A stretch of DNA of 64,000 bases. Origin: Curvularia sp. ZM96. Lineage: Eukaryota; Ascomycota; Dothideomycetes; Pleosporales; Pleosporaceae. The notes under the pieces were generated by a model. The model was given only the letters and a program-made list of their open reading frames with translations, was not told the origin of the DNA and made no database searches. The position numbers were made by a program, and so were the translations under genes. How positions within the stretch are numbered: the first letter of the stretch is position 1; the number at the start of each line of letters is the position of its first letter. This document shows, in pieces, positions 21,381 to 32,622 of this stretch. The stretch lies in assembly GCA_022457065.1 (NCBI GenBank), contig JAJGBQ010000001.1, positions 2,666,001 through 2,730,000 on the forward strand, written 5' to 3'.

Positions 21381-23630
21381 ATGGCTGCCATGGACGAATT
21401 AGGCACACAATTGCAGTCCCTCCAGGCCCTCAAGCCCCCAGGCGTCACGCCCACCAAGATCAAAACCATCACGCAACTGTGCGTCGAGAACATTCAGGTA
21501 TGCCAGTCGCCACGACCTCGTCCACCGCCTCCGCGCGCTTCGGTTCATTATACTAAGGACTTGAACCTGTTTGTAGTCCCACCCCGTCATCGTCCAGAAA
21601 ATCGCCCAACAGCTTCAGAACAGCGCCGCTACACATAAGCTAGGAGTGCTATACGTAGTAGATGCAGTCGCCCGTCAGTGGGTCGAGAAGGCTAAGCAAG
21701 CCGGTCAGACAGTGTCTAAGAATGCTGTGCCAGGAACATTTGCTTCGGGCCTGCAGATGATGCGAGATGTGCTACCAGCCATGATGATGAATCTCATCCA
21801 ATCTGCACCAGAGACTCAGAAGGAGAAGATCCACAAGCTTATAGACATCTGGGAACGCGGACAGACATTCCCACAGGACATGCTGGCCCACTTCAAACAA
21901 CAGCTGAATGGTGGCCAAAGCAGTAGGTGAAGGCCAACTCATGCTCTTTCTTTTGGCTAACGCACGACAATCCAGGCGTAAAATTGCTCTCAGAACTGCC
22001 CAAGAGCAACGGGACAACCCCAGCCTTCAACGCACACACTGCTAACCCACAGCCACCTGCCCCGCCAGCTCAAGTACAATCATCACAGGATACTAATGCT
22101 CTCATTGCTGCCCTTGCTGGTATTGCCCAGCAAAATGCTCCCACTAACGCTCCGCCTGCAGCACCTCCAGCTTTTTCTTTTCAACAGAACATGGTACCCC
22201 CTCCACCCCCTGGCTTTGTGCCGCCTCCGCCACCTCCTGGCGTAACAGGACAGCCTAGTTTGCCTATTCCGCCCCTTGGAATGAATGAACTTGCAGGCCA
22301 AATTTTGCAGGCCATGAGCACTGGCTCAATCCAGCCTGATCAGGCGATACAGGTACTAAATGCATTGGCCACAGCTCAGAATGGCGGAATGCCTGTGCCG
22401 GCTTTACAACCCCCAGTGGCTACGCAAACACCTCCACAGATTCATTCAATTGTAAACAACGGTGCTCAAGCAGACCGATATGACCAGCCCGACAGTAGAA
22501 TGCGAGACCGGAGCCGATCGCCCGACTATCAACGTCGACGATCGCCTGCGCCTAGGTCTCCACCAAACCCTAATCGCCGCGAGAGTCCAACGTATGGTGT
22601 CTACGACCCAAATGCAGGCGCTGAAGGCAACACGCCACGCTTTGACCGAGGTGAGCGCGGTCGTGGTCGCAGTAAGCAAAAGGGAGGCCGTAATGATCGT
22701 AATGAATATCGGCAACGCTCGCCATTACGCCGACAGCCCAGTCCGCCTAAAGCTGCCTATGGCCAGTCAAAGTATATTGAATGGGATGATACCCTTCCGC
22801 GCGATCATATCAGAGTGCTTAGTCGTACATTGTTCGTAGGCGGTGCTGGCGGAACAGAAGGTGAGATCCGGAGCATCTTTTCTCGCTTTGGTAGAGTCCA
22901 AACGTGCATTGTCAACCAAGATAAGCGGCATGCTTTTGTCAAAATGTTGACCCGTCCTGATGCTGTTGCCGCTAAGCAGGGCATGGACAGCCTCAACGAC
23001 CCTGCCGCCCAATCCAAAGCGCGCCAGGTAAGGACAGAGTTCCTCTGCTAAAGATGAATTACTAACAGTCGTAGACCCGATGGGGTGTTGGTTTTGGTCC
23101 CCGTGATTGCAGTGACTACCAGACGGGTATCAGTGTGATCCCCATTTCTCGACTTACCGAGGCTGATCGTAAATGGGCATTGACTGCTGAGTATGGCGGA
23201 ACCGGTGGTATGGCTCTGGAAGGGGGTATGGTGATCGAGGAGCCGGATATCGAGATTGGTGCTGGCGTTTCCTCCAAAGGTATGCTCGATTCTCCTTTAC
23301 GTGAGACGGTGCTAACGAACCGCAGCTATTAGTCGGCGTGTACCCACTGATGCCCCCCGTGGTGGGCGTGGCGGCTATGGTGGACGTGGGGACCATGCTG
23401 GACGTGGTAATGCCAATGGACGTGACAATATGAACGAGCGCACAGATCTTGGAGCCAACAACTTTGGCGGCGGACGCGGAGGGCCTGAGATTGCCGGCCA
23501 GCAAAAGTTCCGCAAGCACGATCGACCAAACCATCATGACCCCCGTCATGTCTCTCCTCGAGCTGACCAAGGCGTTGCAGTCCCACCTGCCGTCCCCGGC
23601 TTCGGCTTTCAGCTTCCAGGCTTCATATAA
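21381..23630 (+). CDS. Nrd1/Seb1-type RNA-binding protein with CTD-interacting and RRM domains
   Basis: Nuclear factor that couples the Pol II C-terminal domain to RNA processing and termination (yeast Nrd1; Seb1 in fission yeast, also linked to heterochromatin). Five exons (21381-21497, 21577-21922, 21976-23027, 23075-23279, 23326-23630) give 674 residues. Residues 1-150 form a helical CID: PVIVQKIAQQL, LGVLYVVDAVARQWVEKA and KIHKLIDIWERGQTFP. A Pro/Gln-rich linker follows, then an Arg/Ser-rich stretch (RMRDRSRSPDYQRRRSPAPR), then an RRM with RNP2-like RTLFVGG and RNP1-like KRHAFVKM, and WGVGFGPRDCSDYQTGISVI typical of the Nrd1 group. The tail is RGG-rich and ends PGFGFQLPGFI. The exon-2 donor at 21923 (GTAGGT) is chosen by frame. 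Confidence 0.9.
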
Positions 23631-24173
23631 TATTCACCACAGCAATCCATTCTTAATCTGGTAATTGTACCACTCGGGATACGCGAAGGGAGGGTTGGAA
23701 CAGCGCCTCCCTTTCTACGCAAAACAGCTCAAGACCGCCATAGGTGGAATTCACCGTGTGGATTAACTCACCCAGTTTTCGACTTGCACATACATTTTTC
23801 TGTTCGTCCTACCAAGCAACATTCCATTCCAAGGCTTGCGTCCTCCGGTGCTTCAAAAAGAATATTTTTCTTATGTGTTTTGAGAGCATTGCAAGGCGTT
23901 GTGGCAGCTAGTGCAGATTTTCTTGGTTGGGCACAATGCATGACTGTGGCTTTGGGTCGAGTTAGCTCTGTAATGAATCGGTTGGCCTCTTCCTTGTATT
24001 GGAAGCTTCAAGCAAGTAGATTGTGTGTATGCGATTATGAATAATGGTTATTGATGACTTGTGTCTATTCCAAAGGAATATTATTCAACGACATGGAGAT
24101 AGGAATGTCTTTCTCTTTAGTGTACGAGAAACTCAACCCCCTTACAAACACCTGAAAAAAATATTCCTCTCCC
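23631..24173. other. Convergent intergenic interval
   Basis: This holds the 3' flanks of the Nrd1/Seb1-like gene and the CLPTM1-family gene. No gene is seen. Confidence 0.5.
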
Positions 24174-26226
24174 CTACTTCCGCTTCGTTGCAGCGCCCTT
24201 CTGCTCACTCCCCGTCGCCTGCGCCTGCTCCTTCTCCTTCTGCACCTTCTCCATCTTCTCCTTATCTGGCACCTTCAAGCTCTTGTCACCATCCGGATGC
24301 GCCGCAAGCGGCTTGTTGGCATCCTTCTCCTCGACTTCCTCATCATCACCGCCCTGCCCAAACTCATTGACACGGTTGTAATCGACCTTGTACTTCCAGG
24401 TCTGAAAGAGGTAAACGAAGAAAATGACATCGTCGCGCAGGGTAGCGAGGCGGTGCAGAGTAGGCATCTTAATGGTGAAGGCGAAGAGGTCGTCGATGAA
24501 GGTGTTGAGGAACTTGTACGTCATTGCACGGCCGGGCATGTGAGCGACGGACTGCAGGCGGTAGTTGATGTAGAGGGCGGGGACCATCATGAGGAAGCCG
24601 TAGGCGTAGACGGAGCCGACAAGCGTCGTGATGATGAATGAGTACCACGACTTGTGGGTTTCGTACATGAGCGAGTAGATGGCGTAGGCGACAAGTAGCG
24701 GTACGGCGACCATGTAGAGGTATTTGAAGGCGATGGCGTCGTATTCTTCGGTCTTCTTCTCTGTTTCAGAGAGGACGTGCTTGTCCTCAAAGACAATGGT
24801 GTAAGGAAGCAGGGAGCCGGGTGCAGTTTGCCGCACACGCACGTTGACGGACTTGGTGATCTTCCAGGCCTCAATGGCTATGCCCATACCTTGACCGAAC
24901 AGAATCATGTACGAGGTGTTTTCGTTGTTATCAATGAGGTAGAGCAAAATGACGCCCTGCATGAAGACGTTTGCGAGAATGGTGCGAACAGAGGTACCGA
25001 CGTTATCCTTCTTCTTGCGCCAATGCTGTACGTCATTCTTGAATGCGAGCATTTCGAAGATCATGTGGAGAACAGACACGACACCAGTGATGGCCAGTAG
25101 GTACGAGTTGCTGTCAATGATGATTTCCTTGAACATTTCCATCTCGGAGCCGTCGCCACCTCCCGGGGTAGATTGGCCAGCGGCCGCGGCTCGAGCATTG
25201 GCACTGAGATTCTCGTCAACGGCGGCGAAAAGGTTGAATTTCCAATGCGCATAATTGTTCAGCTTGACGTGGAGCGGGATAGTCGTGACAGTTTCGTTCA
25301 GTTCAATCATGTCCTTCTTGAGCTGCCAAAAGGTGTTGGTGAAGACAATCGGATAGTACCAGCCGTGTTGACCCGTCTCATCTCGTGCGCCGGTAGCTTC
25401 CAGGGTGATGTACTTTCGAGGACCCGGATGCATGGTGGCGTACTGCACCGTGCCGGCGTCTGGAATCAAGGACACGGTGAAGTTGGGATGGTAGTAATTG
25501 GCCACAATTTTGGGCGCCTTCTTCTCCTCTTCCGTCTCCTCCTCGCTCCGTTCAGGCATGTCGCTCAACAAGTTCCTTGTCTTAGCAATCTTCTTTTTCG
25601 GCTGATATTGAGACAATGGTCGGATGAAATGGTAAGCCTTGGCGGGGTCGTAGCCTGGTTGCGTAGGATCAAGCACGCTGCCGGTCTGGGCCACATAGAA
25701 GTGAGCAAGTAGCGTCGCATTGCGCTGTACCTCCCTGGGTACCCTGAACTCGGTATGGATCTCCCTATTATCACTGAAGTCCCCGAACTTGAAGTTCTTC
25801 TCATCGATTAACAGCGATTCCTTGGGCATCGAGGTGAGGGGAGGCATAGCGACGGATGCCGAGATGTACATGGCAATGTCCATCTCGATACCAGCAGGCC
25901 ACATGGGTGCGACGGCATAGGGTATATGGCTCCATTGTGCGCCTGGCGCGAGGGATTGCGGGCGCTGTTCCCAGGCAGGTATCACGACATTGCCAGCGGG
26001 TTGGGCGACGGATCCGGCTTGCCCAGGTGTGGCGACAGACGCGGTCTTGGGGGCTTGTGGCATGAAATATTTCATGCCGGCCTGAACGAGCATGAAGATA
26101 CCCACGCTCTGGGCAATGGACGTAAGGACCTACAGGCTGCGTTAGAAGACAACATAGAGGGAGTTTGGGGCAACTTGCGCTCTTGCCCTGCTCGGCCGGC
26201 GGAGCGGCTGCTTGTGCCTCTGGCAT
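24174..26226 (-). CDS. CLPTM1-family multipass membrane protein
   Basis: Relative of human CLPTM1, a multipass ER/Golgi membrane protein implicated in membrane-protein trafficking and lipid scrambling in animals; its fungal role is little known. Exons 26226-26179 and 26129-24174 give 667 residues. A short N-terminal segment and one hydrophobic helix (GIFMLVQAGMKYFM) precede a large lumenal region with LTSMPKESLLIDEKNFKFGD, HFYVAQTG, YHPNFTVSLIPDAG and NTFWQLKKDMIELN. The family core of helices follows, with SYLLAITGVVSVLHMIFEMLAFKNDVQHWR, YMILFGQGMGIAIEAWKITK and YRLQSVAHMPGRAMTYKFLN. The tail is charged (EEVEEKDANKPLAAH). The first intron appears to use a GC donor (GCAAGT) and a TGTAG acceptor, because no GT donor restores the frame. 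Confidence 0.92.
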
Positions 26227-26658
26227 GATGGCAAGGTGCGGAAGCGGAGTTCCGGCTTGAGCGGCTTGCTACGAGAAACACCAAAAATAAATTGCTCGGA
26301 GTCGCGATGTCTGAACAGATGGCCTCGGGCGGTTGTTGAGGAATTGGGTTCGCCAAGGCCGGCGGGTTAGCGTCAGGGTCTAGCATGCGGCTTACCGTCT
26401 TCTGACGTGCATGGAGAAGCTCCACTGGAACAGGCATCAATGAGTCGAAGTATGGCTCTTCGTTATGCTTTTTTTCTTCCGCGGCCTAGTCCTGACGACA
26501 TAAGAACAGGCATCTCGTTCCCCTGGTTTGCGGCTGTAGAACCATTTGCAGCGCCTTGTGTCGCTACCCCTCTTCTGTGACATAGTCATTCATCGCCCGC
26601 GACGAGCTTCGTTCCGATCCCGGTTGCTCGTTCCGAACACCTACAACATTTTCGCAAC
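26227..26658. other. Divergent promoter region
   Basis: 432 bases between the CLPTM1-family gene (minus) and the LOG-family gene (plus). No other gene is seen. Confidence 0.55.
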
Positions 26659-27397
26659 ATGGCCAGCGTCGAGGTAGCAACCAGCAATGGCACGGCCAAG
26701 CAGCCCGTCGTCTGCGTGTTGTACGTACAAACCTATCTTGTCCCTTTTTTTCCCTTCCGGTGCTGACAACTGTAGCTGCGGTGCGTCGAGCGGCACATCG
26801 CCTGTACATATGGAGGCTGCCCGCTCCCTTGCACACGCCCTCCACAAGGCCAACATCAAGCTTGTATACGGTGGTGGCACGGTAGGGCTCATGGGAGAAG
26901 TCGCACGAACCCTCGTCTCGCTCTCAGGCCCCAACAGCGTCCATGGCATCATTCCCGCTGCCCTGACTCGGCTAGAACAGAACCACGATCCCGCAGACCC
27001 CAGCAAGCATTCCATCGACGAAACCATATATGGGCGCACCACGGTCGTCAAAGACATGCACACACGAAAGCAGATGATGGCTCAGGAGGTCATCAAGGGA
27101 GGCCCTGGAGGCGGCTTCGTGGCTTTGTCAGGTGGCTATGGAACATTTGAAGAGCTCATGGAAGTTACCACATGGAACCAGCTGGGTATTCACAGCATGC
27201 CTGTTATTGTCTACAACGTAGATGGTTACTGGACTGGTCTGATTGAATGGGTCAAGAATGCCGTGAGCAGTGGTTTTATTGCACCAACTAACGCAGGCAT
27301 CCTCTCGGAAGCGCTCACTTCCGACGAAGTCATCAGCTGCCTAAACGAGTACGAGAACGCACCCGGACGCTTCAACCTTACTTGGGAAGAACAGTAG
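26659..27397 (+). CDS. LOG-family phosphoribohydrolase (cytokinin-activating type)
   Basis: Members cleave ribose 5-phosphate from nucleoside monophosphates. In plants and some fungi this releases free cytokinin bases; the proteins are often mislabelled lysine decarboxylase. Exons 26659-26720 and 26776-27397 give 227 residues, the usual size. The Rossmann start VCVFCGASSGTSP, the loop VYGGGTVGLMGEVA and the nucleotide-binding segment GGYGTFEELMEVTTWNQLGI are all present. In the family consensus PGGxGTxxE the first residue is replaced by Ser here (ALSGGYGTFEE); catalytic Glu and Arg candidates (EE, TRKQMM) remain. A role in making cytokinin depends on a prenylated tRNA or nucleotide source that is not seen in this window; general nucleotide salvage is the alternative. 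Confidence 0.9.
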
Positions 27398-28303
27398 CTC
27401 TCTCTGATTGTTTGTTTCGAGGCACTGGAAACAGGTGGTTAGAGAAAAGATTTGGGATGAACATTTTAGACATGGCGGGTTCACAAAAGTGACTGCACAG
27501 CTAGTCACACTAGGTCCAATGAACTATAATTTATAAACAGCACTTCGCTCATCCTCGATACCATTAGCTTGGCACACCGTGCTACGAAGCCTTGTTTGCT
27601 CCTTGTTAACAGCCCATCCGCTGCTCGAACACTAAATCGCAAGGTCAGCTAGCGAGGTTGGAGCCGAAGAGGCCTATTTCCGCGGCAGCGCTGAAGCGAG
27701 CCTGGCCTACAGATAAGCGCATGTGTCCACCATTTAACATTTCGAAACAACTCGGCCAGAGAATCATCAAATGACAAGTGCCATATATGCAGGCGACCGA
27801 TTATGGAAACGCACATGACCTAGCGCTTCCAAATCCTCCAGCTTCCTCAAGTATGCCATTCCAACCCCGCAGATCAGCCATGGGGTTCCAGGCCCTAATT
27901 CTCAAGTCACGAATCTAAAGCTATTTCGGTGACTCGTTGCACCGGCCAATAAGCTTGCTAAGGATACTGCTCCGACGCTTGACACACATACCACCCACCA
28001 CCACACCCGCTGGCCCTGCATGTGAGTGGGGGAGAGGCGGAATGTGAATGGGGCCGCAAACGTCATCGATAGGTGTGCAAGTGTGATTGAAGAGTAGGGC
28101 TGCTTTCGTGTGCTTGTGTATATATTACGGCTTATGTCCAGAAGTTTATTTCTAAAAAGGAAGATAGCGGCGGACATACTGCCTTTACTCTGGAGGTTCT
28201 TATATCGTGATCTTCTCATCTGCTCTCGGTCTCCAACCTCACTCACGCACGCATACTATAGCTGGAGCTGGACTCGGAACAACGCAAACATCTGGGCAGC
28301 AAA
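27398..28303. other. Intergenic gap between tandem plus-strand genes
   Basis: About 0.9 kb with the 3' flank of the LOG-family gene and the promoter of the MAPEG-like gene. A short minus-strand frame at 27.9-28.2 kb has no recognisable domain. No other gene is seen. Confidence 0.5.
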
Positions 28304-29332
28304 ATGACCGACGAGAAGAAAGAGCAGGCGAAGCAGGCGGCTACTGATAATGGGATGTAGGTATTCCCATGGCGTTGCGTTTCTCGTCATCACGATTTCA
28401 TCGACGAGACGTTGGAAACACCAAAGACGGACATAGGGACACAAGTAATATGAACGTATACTAACATGTCCTTCGCTAGTCTCAATCCCTCTGGAGTAAT
28501 GATAATGGCCGCAGCGCCCATGTACATCGCTCTCGTACCCGTCACGTGCGTCCTAATCTCTCCGTGTCTGTTTCCATAAACCAAATTCTAATACCCCAAA
28601 ACAGTTCCTACCTCACCGCGCCAGAAAGCATATGCCAATCTCTTGTGCACGCCCTGATCAAGCTGCTCCCAGGTATATCCGTATGTCCTCTTCCCCCTCC
28701 CTTCAGCCTCACCTACTCACTTACCGGCTCCAGACTACATCCATAACCTCCGGGCGCGCTATTCCCGCTCTCTCAGCCCTCTACCTCTTCTGGACCTTTG
28801 GCGCATCAGGCGCAATCTCTGCTGCAGGACAAGCCATGGGCCGTCGCGAGGGCTTGGATAACGAGCACCCAAGGAGATACGTGCATGAACTGCAGGGACT
28901 CCCGCTGAGACTGCGCAGCGCGCATTATGCTCTGATGGAGAATTTTCCGGGTACGTTGGTTCGACCCTCTCTTTTTTGTTTTATTGCCTCTGTGCACTTC
29001 CTTTGCTTCACCCTCTCTTTGACTGGCTGTGTTATTATGCTCATGAGCGCGGTTCTTTTCCACCACGTATTTCCTCTGCATAGAGTCTTGATTGTACAGT
29101 CACGGGCTAACGATGAGACCGAATAGCTTTCGCACTAGCTGCCGCGCTGGCACAAATCATGACCCCGAATGATGCGCAGATAGTGAATCTGCTCGGGTTC
29201 CATGTCATGGCGAAGCTCATGGTGCATTATCCGTCGTACGTGAGCAATATAGCGGTGACGAGAACTGTAGCACATTTGAGTGCTACTGCGGCGCTGGTGA
29301 ATGTTTGTTGGAGGCTGGCGGGGGCGAGTTAA
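28304..29332 (+). CDS. MAPEG-family-like membrane protein (205 aa)
   Basis: Five exons (28304-28356, 28480-28545, 28605-28680, 28734-28950, 29127-29332) join in frame to 205 residues. After a charged start (MTDEKKEQAKQAATDNG) come helices: ILNPSGVMIMAAAPMYIALV, SITSGRAIPALSALYLFW, FALAAALAQIMT and AHLSATAALVNVCWRL. The pattern P-R-x(7)-G-L-x-x-R...A-x-x-A-x-x-E-N-F-P-x-F-A is that of the MAPEG superfamily, whose members are small four-helix membrane enzymes of glutathione or eicosanoid metabolism (microsomal glutathione transferase is one). No substrate can be assigned. Small exons of 53-76 bases at the 5' end make the N-terminal model the least certain part; the total is divisible by three and every junction has GT and AG. 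Confidence 0.72.
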
Positions 29333-29681
29333 GTGCGGAATGGGGGAGGAAGAACGATGTGTACCGGCCATAAGACTTCTTGTTGGCCGGCAGGGGATTT
29401 GTTTTGAGCGGTGCTGAGAACTGGAACAGGAGCGTGAGGAATGCTGATGGTACTTGCTAGCGCTTGTGTTTAGATCGTCCGTCCAACTGTGTGCTCTACA
29501 GATGCGAATATATTTCTCGAAAACCTACACTATATCTTTCTTAGAGAATACTATAGGAGGCCGACCAAATCTCTATAAATTTCTGCATGCCACGAAGACA
29601 CTTGGCTAATAACCCCCATGTGCTGACCAAAACCCTCGACGCCTTGAACTCCATGCTCGTAATAATTAACTCTCCCTCCTC
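29333..29681. other. Convergent intergenic interval
   Basis: 349 bases between the stop codons of the MAPEG-like gene and GABA transaminase. No gene is seen. Confidence 0.5.
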
Positions 29682-31259
29682 TTACGACTGAAACACATTC
29701 TCCAGCCTCTCGAGCAGCAAGTCAGCATGGTGCTTCTGGAAAATAAGCATAGGTCGTAACCTGACTGCCCTCTCGCCTGAACCACCAATGTTGACACCCT
29801 GGCCCTTGGCCTTCTTCAAGACCTCGTCCCTACGTACACTGTCGAATGCAATGAACGTGCCCTGGCCCTTACCCCTCAGATTCTGGATCTCCTGGGGATA
29901 TCGCTCGCTGAGTCGCTCCAGGCCGCTAAAGAGGTAGTCGCCAGTGGCCGCTGTGTTGTTGACCAAGTCGAGGCGCTGGATCTCCTGGATGATGGAGCGG
30001 AAGAGGATAGCGCGGGCTGGGTCACCCATCCAGGTGTTGAACTGGCGGTAAGGCTTGTTCGGGCGGAGATCGTTGTTGCCGAAGTAGTATCCTGCTGTCT
30101 GGGCCTTCTTGGAGAAAGTGACCATGTCCGGTGGCGTCGATAGTCCCCAGTGCTCGTGGGCCCAGAACTTTCCGGTTGCGCCGACACCAGTCTGGACCTC
30201 GTCGACGATGAGCAGGACGTTGTGCTTTTTGGTGATTTCGCGGAGACCACGGAAGAAGAAAGGTGTGGCGTGGTTGTCGCCTCCCTCAGATTGGACGGGT
30301 TCAACGACCACCGCGACAGGTTTGTTGTGGTATTCTTTAAGAAGGCGCTCAGTTTCGTCAAGGCAGCGCTGTTCTTCTTGGGCATTCTCAGCCTCATGCT
30401 CAGAGAGAGGATACTTCAGAACGGGGAATGGGGCTTGTGGCCAGTCAAAGGCGGGAATGTCGATCTTGTGGATGGGCTTAGAGCGTGTGGTGGAAAGGCT
30501 GCCAAAGAGACGGCCGTGGAAGCCAGTCTTGAAAGATAGGATAGACATGTCAGGAGCACCGGGAGACTTGTTGTTCATGGAAGACGCAATGTCTTCGGCA
30601 GAGAATTCAGCATCAGCACCTCCACGCTCCTGCTGTCGCTTCCACATGAAGGCTGCCTTGTAAGCGAGTTCGTTGGCGTCGGAGCCAGCCTGAGCAGTGA
30701 AGACTTGATTGAGACCTTTTGGCGCCACTGAGAGTATTCCACTTTCAAGGATATCAGCCCAGTCATGCTGAGGAAAATTTCCGAGGGCCGGACGGTTGAT
30801 GATGGCTGAGGCCATTTCCGGGGAGGTGGCCGCAAGGAGAAGTGAGGGGTTGTTATAGCCAACTGGGATGGAGGCAATCTGAGCATATACATCAAGAAGT
30901 ACGTTGCCATCAAGATCTGCAATGCTATCAAAAGTCAGCCTGTACTCTTGTCTAGGAGCAGAAGTAGCATACTAGTTTCCGTAGCTTCGTGAGTAGTCAG
31001 CCATCATGTTCAAGCTCCGGGTGTCAAACACCTTGCTGAGCTTCTCAATAGCCTTTTGGCTTTTGGGCCCAGGAATTTGTGTCTTCACGATTGGAACTTT
31101 GGGCTCATCGGGGAAGAAAGACTGCTCTCCGCCATCTGTTGTGGCCGCGGCAGCGGCGGTAGCATATTGCCTCTTGAGAGCGACTGTCGCCCTTGAGACT
31201 GTGTGAGCGCGGGGAATGATCGCCCGAGAGCGAGCAGCAGTACGGAGAAGGGAGGCCAT
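29682..31259 (-). CDS. uga1: 4-aminobutyrate aminotransferase, mitochondrial
   Basis: PLP-dependent enzyme of the GABA shunt: it moves the amino group of GABA to 2-oxoglutarate, giving succinate semialdehyde and glutamate. Exons 31259-30973 and 30924-29682 give 509 residues. An N-terminal Arg/Ala-rich segment (MASLLRTAARSRAIIPRAH...RQYATAA) looks like a mitochondrial presequence. The class III aminotransferase fold is marked by YIADLDGNVLLDVYAQIASI, FTAQAGSDANELAYKAAF, FKTGFHGRLFGSLSTTRSK, AVVVEPVQSEGGDNHA, LLIVDEVQTGVGATGKFWAHE and VTFSKKAQTAGYY. The cofactor Lys is in the SKK of the last motif. Yeast Uga1 is usually cytosolic, so the presequence agrees with filamentous-fungal and animal enzymes instead. 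Confidence 0.96.
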
Positions 31260-32622
31260 TGTGTATGAGTTATCGGCTTATGCGGTATGCGGCACACAGC
31301 ATACGATATCCAGGATGCAATTGTGTTTTGGAGGAGACAATGGGCCACGCAATGCAGGTGCGGGGACGACGTTGGTGGGGTGTGAACAGACACGCAATCC
31401 GAATCGAGTTCAAGTCTTGAAAGAGAGCGAGAGTACTTGACCCAACATCCCTTGAGGAAATCGTCACCGCCTTTTATACTTCGATTTGTTTGCTCTGCTG
31501 ATAAAGCCACTGGTCGACCGACACTGACCCGTTGCTATCCCCGCATACGCCTGTCCAATGGAAACCCTAAATTTTAGTGTACATTGGACCCTCGACTAAA
31601 CCTCTTCCAGCCGATGAAAATGGCAATACGATCCGATACACGCCGCAGACGCCTCGTACGCCATGATAGTGTCACGCACAGTGAGGCGCTGGCGCGGGGT
31701 AACTAGTATGTTAGTATCAGCAAAGAGCGTACATGGTTCTGCATGTCGTGTCCTCCAGCTCTCCAATCGTGTGACTAGACCATGTAGCAATGCCTCTGCG
31801 CGTGTAGCCAGATGACTATATATTCGATATCAGCGTCGATTTAAGAATGTGCCGATACCCAAGAACTGAGAAATGCATTCGTTACTTTCCAATACCCCCA
31901 GAGCGACCACATCTTTTGTGGATATCAATGTTCTGGTTATCAAAGCTCCGGCGATAACGGTTCGGTTTTAGCGCAGCGACACGACGGGCTATAGGAAAGC
32001 AAGGCCGAAAAGAAGAGAATGAAGATGGTGAAATACAGTGCAATGTCCCAAAGACCATAATGGAAAGATTTGTTTCGCAGTATATTTGGCACGGCGTTAC
32101 AGCCAATACCGAATTCCAGTTGGGTAAGAAGGTTGTTTCTCATGATAGCCATGGAGCAAGGGTGTATACCAAGTGCCAATCTCCTCAATTATTCGAATGT
32201 CCCATTCATTATAGTATCTTCCTTGGATATGACCAGACGACGGCTCTATAGTTATTGCATTGGTTTGAAGAACTACCCCTAGTTACCAAGTTACAGGCCA
32301 TCCCGTTGGAAAGATATCTGAGGCTGTGCAGAGCAGATTTCAACCCTGACTAAATCCCATAAGATATAGACACCAATCCGAATTAATGCTTTTGATAATG
32401 TTCGTCACAAAAGACTCCATGTCCCTCCCGTCATCCGTGCCGTCGCTAGCCAGATAAAAACCAGGCGGACTCCACAAAGCTCTTCTGTGATTTTTCAATC
32501 ACCCAACGCCTTTTGATATGCCTATGCAAATGAAGCCTGTCTCGGTCCATTGTAGTTGATCTTGAATTGATTAAAAAGATAGAGATTTGAAGTAACACAT
32601 GATTCGAAACAAAAGGGCAGTA
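31260..32622. other. Intergenic gap between tandem minus-strand genes
   Basis: About 1.36 kb: the promoter of GABA transaminase on the left and the 3' flank of Set2 on the right. Several short open frames overlap on both strands, with no recognisable domain. No RNA gene is seen. Confidence 0.5.

Noticed and set aside
28958..28970. B-box-like GGTTCGACCC motif
   Set aside because: It lies in an intron of the MAPEG-like gene. No A box, acceptor stem or anticodon arm is found at the right distance.
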